A stretch of DNA of 64,000 nucleotides. Source: Bacteroidales bacterium (GTDB taxonomy: Bacteria; Bacteroidota; Bacteroidia; Bacteroidales; UBA932). Where the stretch lies: the NCBI GenBank assembly GCA_017428725.1, contig JAFRQH010000025.1, forward strand, positions 156,869 through 220,868. The letters are read 5' to 3'. Below, piece by piece: positions 8,603 through 18,052 of the stretch (position 1 is the first letter of the stretch; every line of letters starts with the position of its first letter). Position numbers and translations under genes: made by a program. The notes under the pieces were generated by a model. That model had not been told where the DNA came from, did no database searches, and saw nothing but the letters and a program-made list of their open reading frames with translations.

Positions 8603-8610
8603 TATATTTG
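8603..8610 (+). promoter_or_regulatory. Putative -7 element TATATTTG for the Gfo/Idh gene
   Basis: TATATTTG matches the Bacteroidetes -7 consensus TAnnTTTG and ends 32 bases before the ATG at 8643. A T-run ending TTTC at 8577-8580 could serve as the -33 element with a 22-base spacer. Confidence 0.5.
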
Positions 8611-8642
8611 GAAACGAGAACCAATCAACACCACATTCCGTT

Positions 8643-9605
8643 ATGATCAGAGTCGCCATCGCCGGTTCCGGCCGGATCGTTCCCCAGATGCTCGAGGCCA
8701 TGCAGACGGTCCCGGGCTACGAAGTGGTGGCCATCTGCGGCCGCAGCCGCGAGAAGGCCTCCCGTTTCGGGATCCCGGATGTCTATACGGACTATGCGCA
8801 GATGCTCGCGCGTCCGGACATCGATTTCGTCTACATCGCTCTGCCCAATTCCCTGCACTTCGAGGCTGCGAAACAGGCCTTGCTCGCCGGCCGCAACGTC
8901 TTGTGCGAGAAGCCCTTCACCTCCACCGTCGCGCAGGCGGAAGAGCTCTTCGCCCTGGCGGCGGAGCGCGGCCTTTGGATCTTCGAGGCCATCTCCAACA
9001 TCCACCTGCCCAACTTCCGCAAGGTGCAGGAGCTGCTCCCGCAGATCGGCCCCGTCCGCCTGGTCCACGCCGATTACGATGAGCATTTCCCGCGCTACGA
9101 CCAGTACCTGGGCGGGATGCACATCCCCGTGTTCACGCACGAGTACGAAGGCGGCGCACTGCGGGACATCAACATCTACTGCCTGCACATCATCCTGGCT
9201 CTCTACGGCCGGCCCGACAAGGTGTTCTATGCCTCCAACGCCTGCGGCCCCGACGCCGTCGGCACGTCCGGCGCCGCCACGCTCGTCTACGACAGCGGCC
9301 TGGTGGCCGTCTGTACGGCGTCGATGGACTCCGAAGGGCCCCACGGTTTCTATTTCCAGGGCGAGCGGGGGGCACTCCGCGTATACGGGCTGCCCAATTT
9401 CTTCACCAAGGTGGAGCTGCTCCTGCCCGGGGCCGCGCCGCAGGTGTTCGAGCTCAACCGCTATGAGCACCGCCTCTGCCACCAGCTGGAGGACTACCGC
9501 GATATCTATGAGCGCGGCGACCGCGCCGCGGCACAGCGCCTGCAGGAGCAGACCCTGCTGATCACGGACACGCTCGTGCGCTGCGAAGCCAGCGAGACGC
9601 GCTAG
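8643..9605 (+). CDS. Gfo/Idh/MocA-family oxidoreductase
   Basis: A 320-residue NAD(P)-dependent sugar or cyclitol dehydrogenase. The Rossmann fold starts at once (VAIAGSGRIVPQM), and the family signature is CEKPFTST with the catalytic lysine near residue 98. The C-terminal alpha/beta domain begins near residue 120. There is no Tat or Sec signal, so it is cytoplasmic, unlike many Bacteroidetes glycosidase members of the family. It lies upstream of a peptidase lipoprotein (3-base gap) and a GH9 enzyme, which fits carbohydrate use, but the substrate cannot be read. Confidence 0.88.
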   Translation: MIRVAIAGSGRIVPQMLEAMQTVPGYEVVAICGRSREKASRFGIPDVYTDYAQMLARPDIDFVYIALPNSLHFEAAKQALLAGRNVLCEKPFTSTVAQAEELFALAAERGLWIFEAISNIHLPNFRKVQELLPQIGPVRLVHADYDEHFPRYDQYLGGMHIPVFTHEYEGGALRDINIYCLHIILALYGRPDKVFYASNACGPDAVGTSGAATLVYDSGLVAVCTASMDSEGPHGFYFQGERGALRVYGLPNFFTKVELLLPGAAPQVFELNRYEHRLCHQLEDYRDIYERGDRAAAQRLQEQTLLITDTLVRCEASETR

Positions 9606-9608
9606 GGG

Positions 9609-10331
9609 ATGCGCTGCCGCCGGGTCGTCCTGCTGCTGTTCCTGCCTCTTCTTCTCGTCGGCTGCCGGGCCGGCGGCCGGGGAGGCGAGGGGGAGCCTGC
9701 ATCCGTGGAATCCGCGGTGCAGGAGGATGCCTCTGGGATCAACGTTCCTTTCGAGCCGGTCTTCACCGCTGCGCCGATCCCGCCGGAAGTGGAGGCGCGG
9801 ATGCGCGGCTGCTCGTATCCCGCGGATGCCCGCATCCCGCTGTCCGAGCTGCGGTACCTGCGGCTGTCGTACGTCGACTTCGACGGTGCGCCGCAGACCG
9901 GCGAGATGGTTTGCAACGCGGCGATCGCGCAGGACCTCTGCGAGATCTTCGAGGCGTTGTACCAGGCGCGCTATCCGATCCGCAGCATCCGCCTGGTCGA
10001 TGATTTCGGCGGCTCCGACGAGGCCTCGATGCAGGCCGATAACACCTCCTGCTTCAACTACCGCACGCGCACCGGCCAGTCGCGCCTGTCCAACCACGCG
10101 CTCGGACGCGCCGTGGACGTGAACCCGCTGGAGAACCCTTTCGTGGGCCGCGGCGGCCGGGTGGAGCCCGCCGGCGCGGAGCGCTATGCCGACCGTGCGG
10201 CGGAATTCCCGCACAAGATAGACCGCGAGGACCTCTGCTACCGGCTGTTCCGCGCCCACGGCTTCGCCTGGGGCGGAGCCTGGCGCAGCGTCCGCGACTA
10301 CCAACATTTCGAAAAACCATCTGAAAAGTAA
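9609..10331 (+). CDS. M15-type (VanY/D,D-carboxypeptidase-like) peptidase lipoprotein
   Basis: A 240-residue lipoprotein: the signal ends in the lipobox LVGC near residue 20. The zinc-peptidase core has SNHALGRAVDVNP (H and D metal ligands) and the C-terminal DYQHFEK (third ligand), as in M15 D-alanyl-D-alanine or L-Ala-D-Glu peptidases acting on peptidoglycan. The N-terminal half (about 25-90) is a poorly conserved spacer. It begins 3 bases after the oxidoreductase and precedes GH9 by 11 bases. Confidence 0.8.
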   Translation: MRCRRVVLLLFLPLLLVGCRAGGRGGEGEPASVESAVQEDASGINVPFEPVFTAAPIPPEVEARMRGCSYPADARIPLSELRYLRLSYVDFDGAPQTGEMVCNAAIAQDLCEIFEALYQARYPIRSIRLVDDFGGSDEASMQADNTSCFNYRTRTGQSRLSNHALGRAVDVNPLENPFVGRGGRVEPAGAERYADRAAEFPHKIDREDLCYRLFRAHGFAWGGAWRSVRDYQHFEKPSEK

Positions 10332-10342
10332 CCATAACCGTT

Positions 10343-12871
10343 ATGCGCAAACCAATTTCCCTTGTCCTTTCGGCCCTGGCCCTGGCCGCCTGTTCCGGCC
10401 CGGTCGCCGGAGATCTCCAGCTGAATGACCTGGAGTATTTCGAGCGCCAGGGCGTCAACGTCCTGGTCTACAGCAACACCTTCTCGGGCGGCTTCAACGA
10501 CGAGAAGGACTCCGGTCTGGAGATTATCCACCACGGCGTACGTACCGCCCAGGGCGGTGCCGTACGCCTGAGCACGACCCCGGAGCAGTGGGACCTCGTC
10601 CCCGCCACGACCTCGCGCGAGGTCGACCGCGAGGCCGGCACCATCACGGTCGGCCTGCGTTTCCCGGATTATGACTTCGATTCCCGCATCGTCACGACCG
10701 CCGTCGGCAAGGCGGTGCGGATCGACGTGTACCTGGACAAGCCGCTGCCGGCCGCCCTCGAGGGCGAGGCCGGCTTCAACCTGGAATTCCTGCCCTCGCA
10801 GTACTGGAACAAGGCCTACCTGATGGACGGCAAGGCCTGCCGCTTCCCGCGCTACTCCGCCAGTCTCACGACCACGCGCCCCAACGCGGAGAAAGTCAAG
10901 CAGTTCAAGGGCTACAAGACCTATGACGACCGGGGGACGGACCGCTTCGTGGAGCCGCTCCCGCTGTCGACCGGCCACGAGATCCTGATGGCTCCCGACG
11001 ACCCCCTGCGTATGGTCAGGGTCCGCTGCGAGGATGCCGAACTGCAGCTCTACGACGGCCGCCTGCTGGCCCAGAACGGCTGGTATGTCCTGCGCAGCCT
11101 TCTTCCCGCCGGACAAACGGGCAAGGTGCTGAGCTGGACCGTGGAGCCCAACGCCGTTGCGGGCTGGGTCCGCGAGCCGAATGTCGGATTCTCCCAGGTC
11201 GGGTATATCCCCGCACAGCCCAAGGTGGCGGTCATCGAACTGGACAAGCTGGACAAGCCGCGCAGCACGGCCTCCGTGTTCCGCATCCGCGAGGACGGCA
11301 GTTCCGAGCGCGTGTTCTCCGGTCCCGTCAAGGTCTGGGGCGATTATTTCAAGTACCGTTATGCCCGCTTCGATTTCTCGGCCGTGCAGGAACCGGGCGT
11401 GTATTACCTGACCTACGGTGACGTCCAGACCAACGACTTCATCATCGGGGACGATGTCTACGACCGCATCACGGACGCGACCAGCGATGTCTGGATCCCG
11501 ATCCACATGAACCATATGACGGTCAACGAGGCCTACCGGATCTGGCACGGGGAGCCCTTCAAGGAGGGCTACCTGCAGGCTCCGGCCCACACCGACCATT
11601 TTGATATGCACGGCCAGGGCGCCATCGACACCAAATACAAGGGCCTCCAGCTGATCCCCGGCCTGAACGTGGGCGGTTTCTTCGATGCCGGCGACTTCGA
11701 CATCGAGACCGGCGCCAACATCGGCGTGGTGACCAACCTCGTCTCCGACTGGGAGCGCTTCAAGCCGATGCGCGACGAGACCTTCGTCAGCCAGCAGCAG
11801 CGCTACGTGGACCTGCACCGGCCGGACGGCGTGCCCGACGTGCTTCAGTACATCGAGCACGGCACCCTCAATCTGGTGGCCCAGGCCGAGAACATCGGCC
11901 ATATGGCCTCGACCCTGTCCAACTCCGTGCTGGACAACTACCACCACCTCGGCGATGCCGCCTCCATCACGGACGGGCTCCACTACGACCCGCGCCTGAA
12001 GCCTTACCAGAAGTCCGCCGACGGCAAGTCCAGCGGCACGCCCGACGACATGTGGGCCTTCACCACCCGCAGCCCCTACCTGGACCTGCAGGCGGCGACG
12101 ATGTTCGCGGCCGCCAGCCGGGCCCTCAGGGGCTACAACGACGATCTGTCCCGGCGCGCCCTGGCGCAGTCCAAGCGGCTGATGAAAGAGGGGACGGAGC
12201 TGATGAACAGCGGCGCAGGCGGCCGTGGGCGCGGCCGCGGTTTCGGCAATATGTCCACCAACCTGCAGCTGTACGTGTCCACGGGCGAGCAGCACTATCT
12301 CGACGATTTCGTGGAGCAGGTATGGCCGGCGCTGGACCGCAACGTGAATTCAGCGATCGGTGCGGCGCTCGACGCCGTCCCGTATATGGACGGCTCCTAC
12401 AAGGAGCGCCTGCGCCCGTATGTAGCTCAGTACAAGAACTATCTGGATACGCTGGAGCAGCAGAACCCCTACGGCGTGCCCATCGGCCTGGGCAACTGGG
12501 CCGGCAGCGGCAGCGTGGTCAGCTACGGCACCACGGCGGCTTCCGCTTCGAAGTATTTCCCCGATGTGATCGGGCCGGAGTATGCCCTGCGTGCCGCGTC
12601 CTTCCTGTTCGGCTGCCACCCGTACCACAACTATTCGCTGGTGGCCGCCGTCGGCGCCACGCGCCCCAAGGAGGTGTTCTACGGCAACAACCGGGCGGAC
12701 TTCTCCTTCATCCCGGGCAACGTGGCCCCGGGCCTGCTGTTCCGGCATCCCGACCACTTCGAGAACTACGACGACTGGCCGTTCCTCTGGGGCCAGAATG
12801 AAGGCACGATCGCCGGCAACACCAGCTTCCTGATCTTCGGCACCGCCCTGCAGGACCTGCTCGGACGCTAG
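10343..12871 (+). CDS. Glycoside hydrolase family 9 lipoprotein
   Basis: An 842-residue beta-glucan-active hydrolase anchored through the lipobox LAAC (residue ~17). Layout: a beta-rich N-terminal region to about 275, a CelD-type Ig-like domain (VGFSQVGYIPAQPKVAV), then the (alpha/alpha)6 GH9 barrel from about 370. Catalytic residues are visible: GGFFDAGDF (D448, D451) and the acid in NEGTIAGNTSF (E820). The barrel also has FLFGCHPYHNYSLV where the family has its G-x-N-P-x-x-S motif. An unusual Gly/Arg-rich insert, GAGGRGRGRGFG, lies near residue 627. The stop is 1 base from that of the convergent GH3 gene. Confidence 0.9.
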   Translation: MRKPISLVLSALALAACSGPVAGDLQLNDLEYFERQGVNVLVYSNTFSGGFNDEKDSGLEIIHHGVRTAQGGAVRLSTTPEQWDLVPATTSREVDREAGTITVGLRFPDYDFDSRIVTTAVGKAVRIDVYLDKPLPAALEGEAGFNLEFLPSQYWNKAYLMDGKACRFPRYSASLTTTRPNAEKVKQFKGYKTYDDRGTDRFVEPLPLSTGHEILMAPDDPLRMVRVRCEDAELQLYDGRLLAQNGWYVLRSLLPAGQTGKVLSWTVEPNAVAGWVREPNVGFSQVGYIPAQPKVAVIELDKLDKPRSTASVFRIREDGSSERVFSGPVKVWGDYFKYRYARFDFSAVQEPGVYYLTYGDVQTNDFIIGDDVYDRITDATSDVWIPIHMNHMTVNEAYRIWHGEPFKEGYLQAPAHTDHFDMHGQGAIDTKYKGLQLIPGLNVGGFFDAGDFDIETGANIGVVTNLVSDWERFKPMRDETFVSQQQRYVDLHRPDGVPDVLQYIEHGTLNLVAQAENIGHMASTLSNSVLDNYHHLGDAASITDGLHYDPRLKPYQKSADGKSSGTPDDMWAFTTRSPYLDLQAATMFAAASRALRGYNDDLSRRALAQSKRLMKEGTELMNSGAGGRGRGRGFGNMSTNLQLYVSTGEQHYLDDFVEQVWPALDRNVNSAIGAALDAVPYMDGSYKERLRPYVAQYKNYLDTLEQQNPYGVPIGLGNWAGSGSVVSYGTTAASASKYFPDVIGPEYALRAASFLFGCHPYHNYSLVAAVGATRPKEVFYGNNRADFSFIPGNVAPGLLFRHPDHFENYDDWPFLWGQNEGTIAGNTSFLIFGTALQDLLGR

Positions 12872-12872
12872 G

Positions 12873-15044
12873 CTATTCCGGGTCGATGTCGCACTCCGTC
12901 CGGAGACGGATGTCCGCGGCTGAGGAGCCCAGGAGGAATTCGATCCGACCGGGCTCCAGCTGCCAGCTCTCCTTGTACTTGTCCCAGTGGCGCAGTTCGC
13001 TGACGGGGACTTCCAGGGTGACCTTGCGGGATTCTCCGGCCTTGAGCGCCACGCGCCGGAAAGCCTTCAGTTCTTTGTCGGGCCAGTAGGTGTCGGCGCC
13101 GATGCGCCGTACATAGAGCTGGGCCACTTCCTCCGCAGCCATGTCTCCCTCGTTCTTCAAGGTGAAACTGACCTTGATCACGTCGTCGGGCCCGTAGGAC
13201 AGCCAGTCGGTCCGGAGTTTGGAATAGGCGAACGTGACATAGGAGAGTCCGTATCCGAAGGGGTACAGGACCGGGACCTTGTTGGTGTCGTACCAGCGGT
13301 AGCCGACCAGCATCTCCTCGTCATACTCGGACGTGGGACCGACGACCTCCCCGGGCTGGACGGCGACCATCGGACCGTCCGCACGGTCCCTGCGGTAGCG
13401 CGTCATGAACAGGTCTGCGCCCTCGGATCCCTGGGGATAGACGTTCAGGGCGAAGGCCGGGGAGTCCTCGAGGTCCTTCGGGAAGGTGAAGGGAAGTTTG
13501 CCGGAGGGAGCGATGGCGCCGAGCAGTACGTCCGCCAGGGCGTGTCCGCCCTCCAGGCCGTTCCACCAGCCCTGGACCAGGGCGGGGGAGACGCGCTGCG
13601 CGACGTTGAGGTCGCACGGGCCGCCGGACTGGATCACGGTGACGATGTTCGGATTGACTGCCTGCAGGGCTACCAGCAACGAATCCTGCCCCTCAGGCAG
13701 GAAGATGTCGCGCCGGTCATGGCCTTCGCTCTCCTGCTGGCGCGTGGTGCCTCCCACGAAGACGACCACGTCGGCATCCCGGGCCACGGACATGTCGCGC
13801 TCGCTCCAGACGATCTCGGCGCGGTCGCCGATCCCGTCCTGGAGGCCCTTCAGGGCCGTGATCTCGTAGGGTGACTTGGCGCCGGCCCCACCGCCGCCGT
13901 TGGCGGTCTTGGTGTTGATGCGCGGTCCCACGACGGCGACCTTGCGGGTCTTCGCCAGGTCGATGGGCAGCAGTCCGTCGTTCTTCAGCAGGACGATGGA
14001 CTTGGTGGCCACCTCATAGGCGACCCGCTGCTGCTCGGGCTGGGAGGTTTTCTCGATATTGGCCTGCTCGGGCGGGATCTGCCGGATGGCGAGGCGCACG
14101 CGCAGGATCTCGCGAACCTTGTCGTCCACGACCGCCTCGGACACCTTGCCGGCCCGCACGGAGTCGATCAGCGCCGGCCCCAAGTAATTGTCGCCGGTCA
14201 TCTGGACGTCCAGTCCGCCGAGCGCCGCGCCCATCGTGCTGTGGGTGCCGCCCCAGTCGGAGATCGTCATCCCCTTGAAACCCCACTCGCCGCGCAGGAT
14301 CTCGTTGTTGAGGTGCGCATTCTCGGAGCAATACACGCCGTTGACCTTGTTGTAGGCCGTCATCACGGCTACGGCGCCGCCCTCGACCACGCCGGCCTGG
14401 AAGGGCTTGAGGTAGATCTCGCGCAGGGTCCGCTCGTCCACGATGGCGTTGACGCGGCTGCGGTTCAACTCCTGGTTGTTGACGGCGTAGTGCTTCAGGC
14501 ACACGCCGGTCCCCGTCTCCTGGACGCCGAGGGTATAGCCCACGGTCAGCCGGGCGCTCAGGAAAGGATCCTCGCTCAGGTACTCATAACTCCGGCCGCC
14601 CACCGGCAGGCGCTGGATGTTGATGGCGGGCCCCAGGATGATGTCCTTGCCCCGGCGGCGGGCTTCCGTGCCCAGGGCGTTCCCATATTTGTGGGCCATC
14701 TCCTCGGACCACGTGGCGGCGAGGGCGGAGCCGGTGGGGAAGTAGGTGGCGGAGTCGTTCTGCCAACCCAGCGGGCGGAAGCGGTCGCCGACCTCTTCGC
14801 GGACGGCGAAGGGACCGTCGGCGTAGCGGATCTCCTGCAGGCCGAGGCGGGGCAGGACTTCGGAGGACATGATGGTCTTGCTGTGGAGCATCTCCACCTT
14901 CTCCTCCAGGGCCAGTTGGGCGATGATCTGGTCGATTTCGTCTTCGTGGCCCATCAGGACGGCTTGCCCCGTGGTGGGAGGGGTTTGCGTGCACGCGGCG
15001 CACATCAAGGCTGCCGCGGACAGGATCGGGAGTAATCTTTTCAT
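12873..15044 (-). CDS. Glycoside hydrolase family 3 beta-glycosidase lipoprotein
   Basis: A 723-residue exo-beta-glycosidase (glucosidase/xylosidase type). The chosen ATG gives the lipoprotein signal MKRLLPILSAAALMCAAC; a longer frame starting 18 codons upstream would spoil it. Domain 1 is the TIM barrel with LKHYAVNN (K184, H185) and the nucleophile in TISDWGGTHS (D263). Domain 2 (about 350-560) is the alpha/beta sandwich with SEGHDRRDI, and a fibronectin-III-like domain lies at the C-terminus. It converges on GH9; together they could degrade a beta-linked glucan or xyloglucan in the periplasm. Confidence 0.93.
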   Translation of the reverse strand: MKRLLPILSAAALMCAACTQTPPTTGQAVLMGHEDEIDQIIAQLALEEKVEMLHSKTIMSSEVLPRLGLQEIRYADGPFAVREEVGDRFRPLGWQNDSATYFPTGSALAATWSEEMAHKYGNALGTEARRRGKDIILGPAINIQRLPVGGRSYEYLSEDPFLSARLTVGYTLGVQETGTGVCLKHYAVNNQELNRSRVNAIVDERTLREIYLKPFQAGVVEGGAVAVMTAYNKVNGVYCSENAHLNNEILRGEWGFKGMTISDWGGTHSTMGAALGGLDVQMTGDNYLGPALIDSVRAGKVSEAVVDDKVREILRVRLAIRQIPPEQANIEKTSQPEQQRVAYEVATKSIVLLKNDGLLPIDLAKTRKVAVVGPRINTKTANGGGGAGAKSPYEITALKGLQDGIGDRAEIVWSERDMSVARDADVVVFVGGTTRQQESEGHDRRDIFLPEGQDSLLVALQAVNPNIVTVIQSGGPCDLNVAQRVSPALVQGWWNGLEGGHALADVLLGAIAPSGKLPFTFPKDLEDSPAFALNVYPQGSEGADLFMTRYRRDRADGPMVAVQPGEVVGPTSEYDEEMLVGYRWYDTNKVPVLYPFGYGLSYVTFAYSKLRTDWLSYGPDDVIKVSFTLKNEGDMAAEEVAQLYVRRIGADTYWPDKELKAFRRVALKAGESRKVTLEVPVSELRHWDKYKESWQLEPGRIEFLLGSSAADIRLRTECDIDPE

Positions 15045-15139
15045 GGTGAGGGAAAGCTTTCTTTGTCGAAAAATAATGATTATTGGCTGTTTTACCAAAT
15101 TTTGCTGCAGTATACATACGCCATCCGGGAATTATTTGC

Positions 15140-15147
15140 TATTTTTG
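15140..15147 (+). promoter_or_regulatory. Putative -7 element TATTTTTG for the binding-protein operon
   Basis: TATTTTTG matches TAnnTTTG and ends 17 bases before the ATG at 15165, in an AT-rich divergent gap of 120 bases. No convincing -33 TTTG is seen at the usual distance. Confidence 0.45.
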
Positions 15148-15164
15148 TTTGAATAAAGCAATTA

Positions 15165-16124
15165 ATGCCCGGAATGAGATTTCTCCGAATCCTGTCCCTT
15201 GCACTTGTCTTGCTGGGTGTTCCGAAGGTCCTGTCCGCACAGGACCGTTTCGTGTTCGTGCCCCAGTGGACGGCGCAGGCGCAGTTCGCCGGGTATTATG
15301 CCGCCTTGGAGCAGGGCTTCTATCAGGAGGAGGGACTCGATGTCACCATCCTGCACCCCCGCTCTTCCCAGACGCCCGACAGTTACATCCTGGGGGGCCG
15401 CTGCGATGCGACTACGCTCCCGCTGATGCAGGCCCTGGAGCTCATCGACCACGGCGCGCAGTTCGTCAACATCCTGCAGACCTCGATGAACAGCGGCACC
15501 ATCATCATCTCCCGGCTCGGCAAGGATCCCCGGGAGCAGCATGGCGCCCGGATCGGCATCTGGAGGGCCGGACACGGACAGCTCGCCCGGTGCTTCAGCT
15601 ACCAGGAGCGGCTGGACTACAACTGGGTTCCGCTGGCCACCAGTGTCAACCTGTTCATCGCCGGGGCGATCGACGCCACGGTGGCGATGTCATACAACGA
15701 ATATTTCCACCTCCTGCAGGCCGGTGTGACTATCGGTGAGGAGAGCGTTCTCCGCTTCGAGGACATGATGGGATACAACATCCAGGAAGAGGGCGTTTAT
15801 ATGACCCTGGCCGGATATCGCCGCAACCCCGCACGGGCGGAGCGTTTCGCACGTGCCAGCCGCCGCGGCTGGGAATGGGTGGCGGAGCATCCGGACGAAG
15901 CCCTGGATATCGTGATGCGTTATGTCGAAGACGGCCATGTAGCCACCAACCGCGTGATGCAGAAGATGATGCTCGCGGAGGTGCTGCGTCTTCAGCTGGA
16001 TTCCGCGAGCGGGGAGCGGGAGTTCCGTCTGCGCCCTGATATGGTGGAGCAGGCCTCCCGGTTGATGCAGGGATCCGGGCTGATCCGCCGGAGTGTCCAA
16101 TTCAATTCCCTGATGCCCCGATGA
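15165..16124 (+). CDS. NMT1/THI5-type substrate-binding protein, exported
   Basis: A 319-residue periplasmic binding protein of the SsuA/TauA/THI5 fold with a Sec signal (cleavage after VLSAQ). The family signature QAQFAGYYAALEQGFYQEEGLDV is followed by the typical LPLMQALELIDHGAQFVNI. No ABC permease or ATPase is encoded nearby. The gene overlaps a membrane phosphatase with a Cache sensor by ATGA, so the binding protein may feed signal sensing rather than uptake. The ligand (a pyrimidine, sulfonate or nitrile type in known relatives) cannot be assigned. Confidence 0.82.
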   Translation: MPGMRFLRILSLALVLLGVPKVLSAQDRFVFVPQWTAQAQFAGYYAALEQGFYQEEGLDVTILHPRSSQTPDSYILGGRCDATTLPLMQALELIDHGAQFVNILQTSMNSGTIIISRLGKDPREQHGARIGIWRAGHGQLARCFSYQERLDYNWVPLATSVNLFIAGAIDATVAMSYNEYFHLLQAGVTIGEESVLRFEDMMGYNIQEEGVYMTLAGYRRNPARAERFARASRRGWEWVAEHPDEALDIVMRYVEDGHVATNRVMQKMMLAEVLRLQLDSASGEREFRLRPDMVEQASRLMQGSGLIRRSVQFNSLMPR

Positions 16125-18052
16125 AAGCCCTCTACGACAAGATACGGAGTTCGCTGTCGGCGCGCCTGAGCATCTGGGTCGTGTCGTTCACGGCGCTGAT
16201 CTTCCTGGCAGCGCTCGGCTATATGTTCATCGAATCCCGCCAGGCCGTCCGGCGCGAGGCGATGCGCCGTGCCGGCCAGGTCCTGGACAACACGGTGCTC
16301 CGCGTCAACGGCATCTTGGACGACGTCACGATCGCGGCCGACAACCTGGACTGGCTGGTCTACCGCAATATGGACAACTCGGAGGCGATGTTCGACCTGA
16401 CCCGTAACCTGCTGCTCAACAATCCCGACGTGAGCGGCTGCTCCATCTCCTTCGAGCCGGATTTCTTCAAAGAGCGCGGGCAGTATTTCTCCGCCTATGC
16501 TTACCGCAAGGATGGTTCCGTGCTCACGGAGCAGGAAGGCAGCGACAGGTACCAGTATTTCTACATGGACTGGTATCTGCTCCCCAAGCTGCTGAACCAA
16601 CCTTGCTGGACCGAGCCCTATCTGGATATCGATGTGGAGCAGGACTGGTCCGGCCTGGTGACATCCTATTGCAAACCGTTGACCACCCTCGACGGCACCT
16701 ATGCCGGTTCGCTCTCTGTGGACGTCTCGCTGTCCTGGCTGTCGGAGATGATCTCAAAGGTCAAGCCCTATGAGAATTCCTACAGCGTGATGATCGGACG
16801 GGGCGGCGCCTACCTGGTCCATCCCGACACGACCAAACTCCTGCGGCAGACCATCTTCACGGAGACGCTCGAGTCGCCCAAACCGGAGATCTCGGAGCTT
16901 GGCCACGCGATGCTCCGGGGAGAGAGCGGCATGCGCCAGATCCGGATAGACGGCAAGGACAACTATGTCTTCTTCGAGCCCGTCACGGAGACGGGCTGGA
17001 GCGTGGCCATCGTCTGTCCGGAGCGTGACATCTTCGGCAGTTTCAACCGCCTGCGCCGTATCATCCTCGGGATCGTGGTCGCCGGCTTGCTGCTGATGTT
17101 CTTCTTCTGCTTCCGGGTCGTCTCGCACGGGCTGGACCCCCTCCGGCGGCTGGTCCGCCAGACACATCTGATCTCCACCGGCCGCTTCGACGAGTCGCTG
17201 CCGGCCACGACGCGCATGGACGAAATCGGCCAGCTGACGCGTTCGTTCGGCGAGATGCAGACTTCGCTGGTCAGTTATATCGCGGAACTCACCGCCTCCA
17301 CGGCCAACCGCGAACGGATCCAAGGCGAACTCCGGATCGCCCGGGAGATCCAGATGGCGATGGTTCCGCGCGTCTTCCCGCCCTTCCCGGAGCGCCACGA
17401 CCTGGATCTCTATGCCGCGATGACCCCGGCGAAGGAAGTCGGCGGCGACCTCTACGATTATTTCCTCCTGAACGAAAAGCTCTACTTCTGCATCGGAGAC
17501 GTGTCCGGCAAGGGCATCCCGGGCAGCCTGCTGATGGCCGTGTCGCGCAACCTCTTCCGCGTGGTCGCCCGGCCGGGCATCACGCCGGCGCGCATTGCCC
17601 GCCAGATCAACGAGACGGTGTCCGCAGAGAATGAGCAGATGATGTTCATGACGATGTTCATCGGGCGGATCGACCTCAAGACCGGCCGGATGGACTACTG
17701 CAACTGCGGCCACAATCCACCGGTGCTGATCGAGGACGGCAAGCCTCGTTTCCTGGACCTGAAGCCCAACACGCCGCTGGGCGTCTGCGAGGACTGGGTG
17801 TTCGAGGACGAACACATCGCGGATGTCCGCGGCCTGCCGATGCTCTTCTATACCGACGGCCTCAACGAAGCCGAGAACCTCACCCACGCGCAGTTCGGAA
17901 ACGACCGCTTGTTGGAGGTGCTCGGACAGAGTCCCTTCGTATCGGCGCAGGAGACCGTCGAGCGGCTTGTTCACGCCGTCACCGCGTTCGTGGACGGTGC
18001 CGAAGCCAGTGATGACTTAACTCTTCTCTGTATAAAAATCAAACCGTTATGA
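16121..18052 (+). CDS. Cache-HAMP-SpoIIE (PP2C) serine phosphatase, first copy
   Basis: A 643-residue membrane signalling phosphatase. TM1 is at about residues 17-36, an extracytoplasmic double-Cache sensor at about 40-305 (WTEPYLDID, YAGSLSVDVSLSWLS, GAYLVHPDT), TM2 at about 310-332, a HAMP linker to about 385 and a RsbU/SpoIIE PP2C domain from about 410 (AKEVGGDLYDYF, IGDVSGKGIPGSLLM, NCGHNPPVL, LFYTDGLNEAEN, ASDDLTLLCI). Metal-binding aspartates are all present. Such enzymes dephosphorylate anti-sigma-factor antagonists, but none is encoded here. It is coupled by ATGA to the binding protein before it and to GH43 after it. A paralogue lies at 33734. Confidence 0.92.
   Translation: MKALYDKIRSSLSARLSIWVVSFTALIFLAALGYMFIESRQAVRREAMRRAGQVLDNTVLRVNGILDDVTIAADNLDWLVYRNMDNSEAMFDLTRNLLLNNPDVSGCSISFEPDFFKERGQYFSAYAYRKDGSVLTEQEGSDRYQYFYMDWYLLPKLLNQPCWTEPYLDIDVEQDWSGLVTSYCKPLTTLDGTYAGSLSVDVSLSWLSEMISKVKPYENSYSVMIGRGGAYLVHPDTTKLLRQTIFTETLESPKPEISELGHAMLRGESGMRQIRIDGKDNYVFFEPVTETGWSVAIVCPERDIFGSFNRLRRIILGIVVAGLLLMFFFCFRVVSHGLDPLRRLVRQTHLISTGRFDESLPATTRMDEIGQLTRSFGEMQTSLVSYIAELTASTANRERIQGELRIAREIQMAMVPRVFPPFPERHDLDLYAAMTPAKEVGGDLYDYFLLNEKLYFCIGDVSGKGIPGSLLMAVSRNLFRVVARPGITPARIARQINETVSAENEQMMFMTMFIGRIDLKTGRMDYCNCGHNPPVLIEDGKPRFLDLKPNTPLGVCEDWVFEDEHIADVRGLPMLFYTDGLNEAENLTHAQFGNDRLLEVLGQSPFVSAQETVERLVHAVTAFVDGAEASDDLTLLCIKIKPL

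Noticed and set aside
10298..12295. 665-codon minus-strand frame opposite GH9
   Set aside because: Antisense of a well-supported GH9 gene, no recognisable domain, biased composition.
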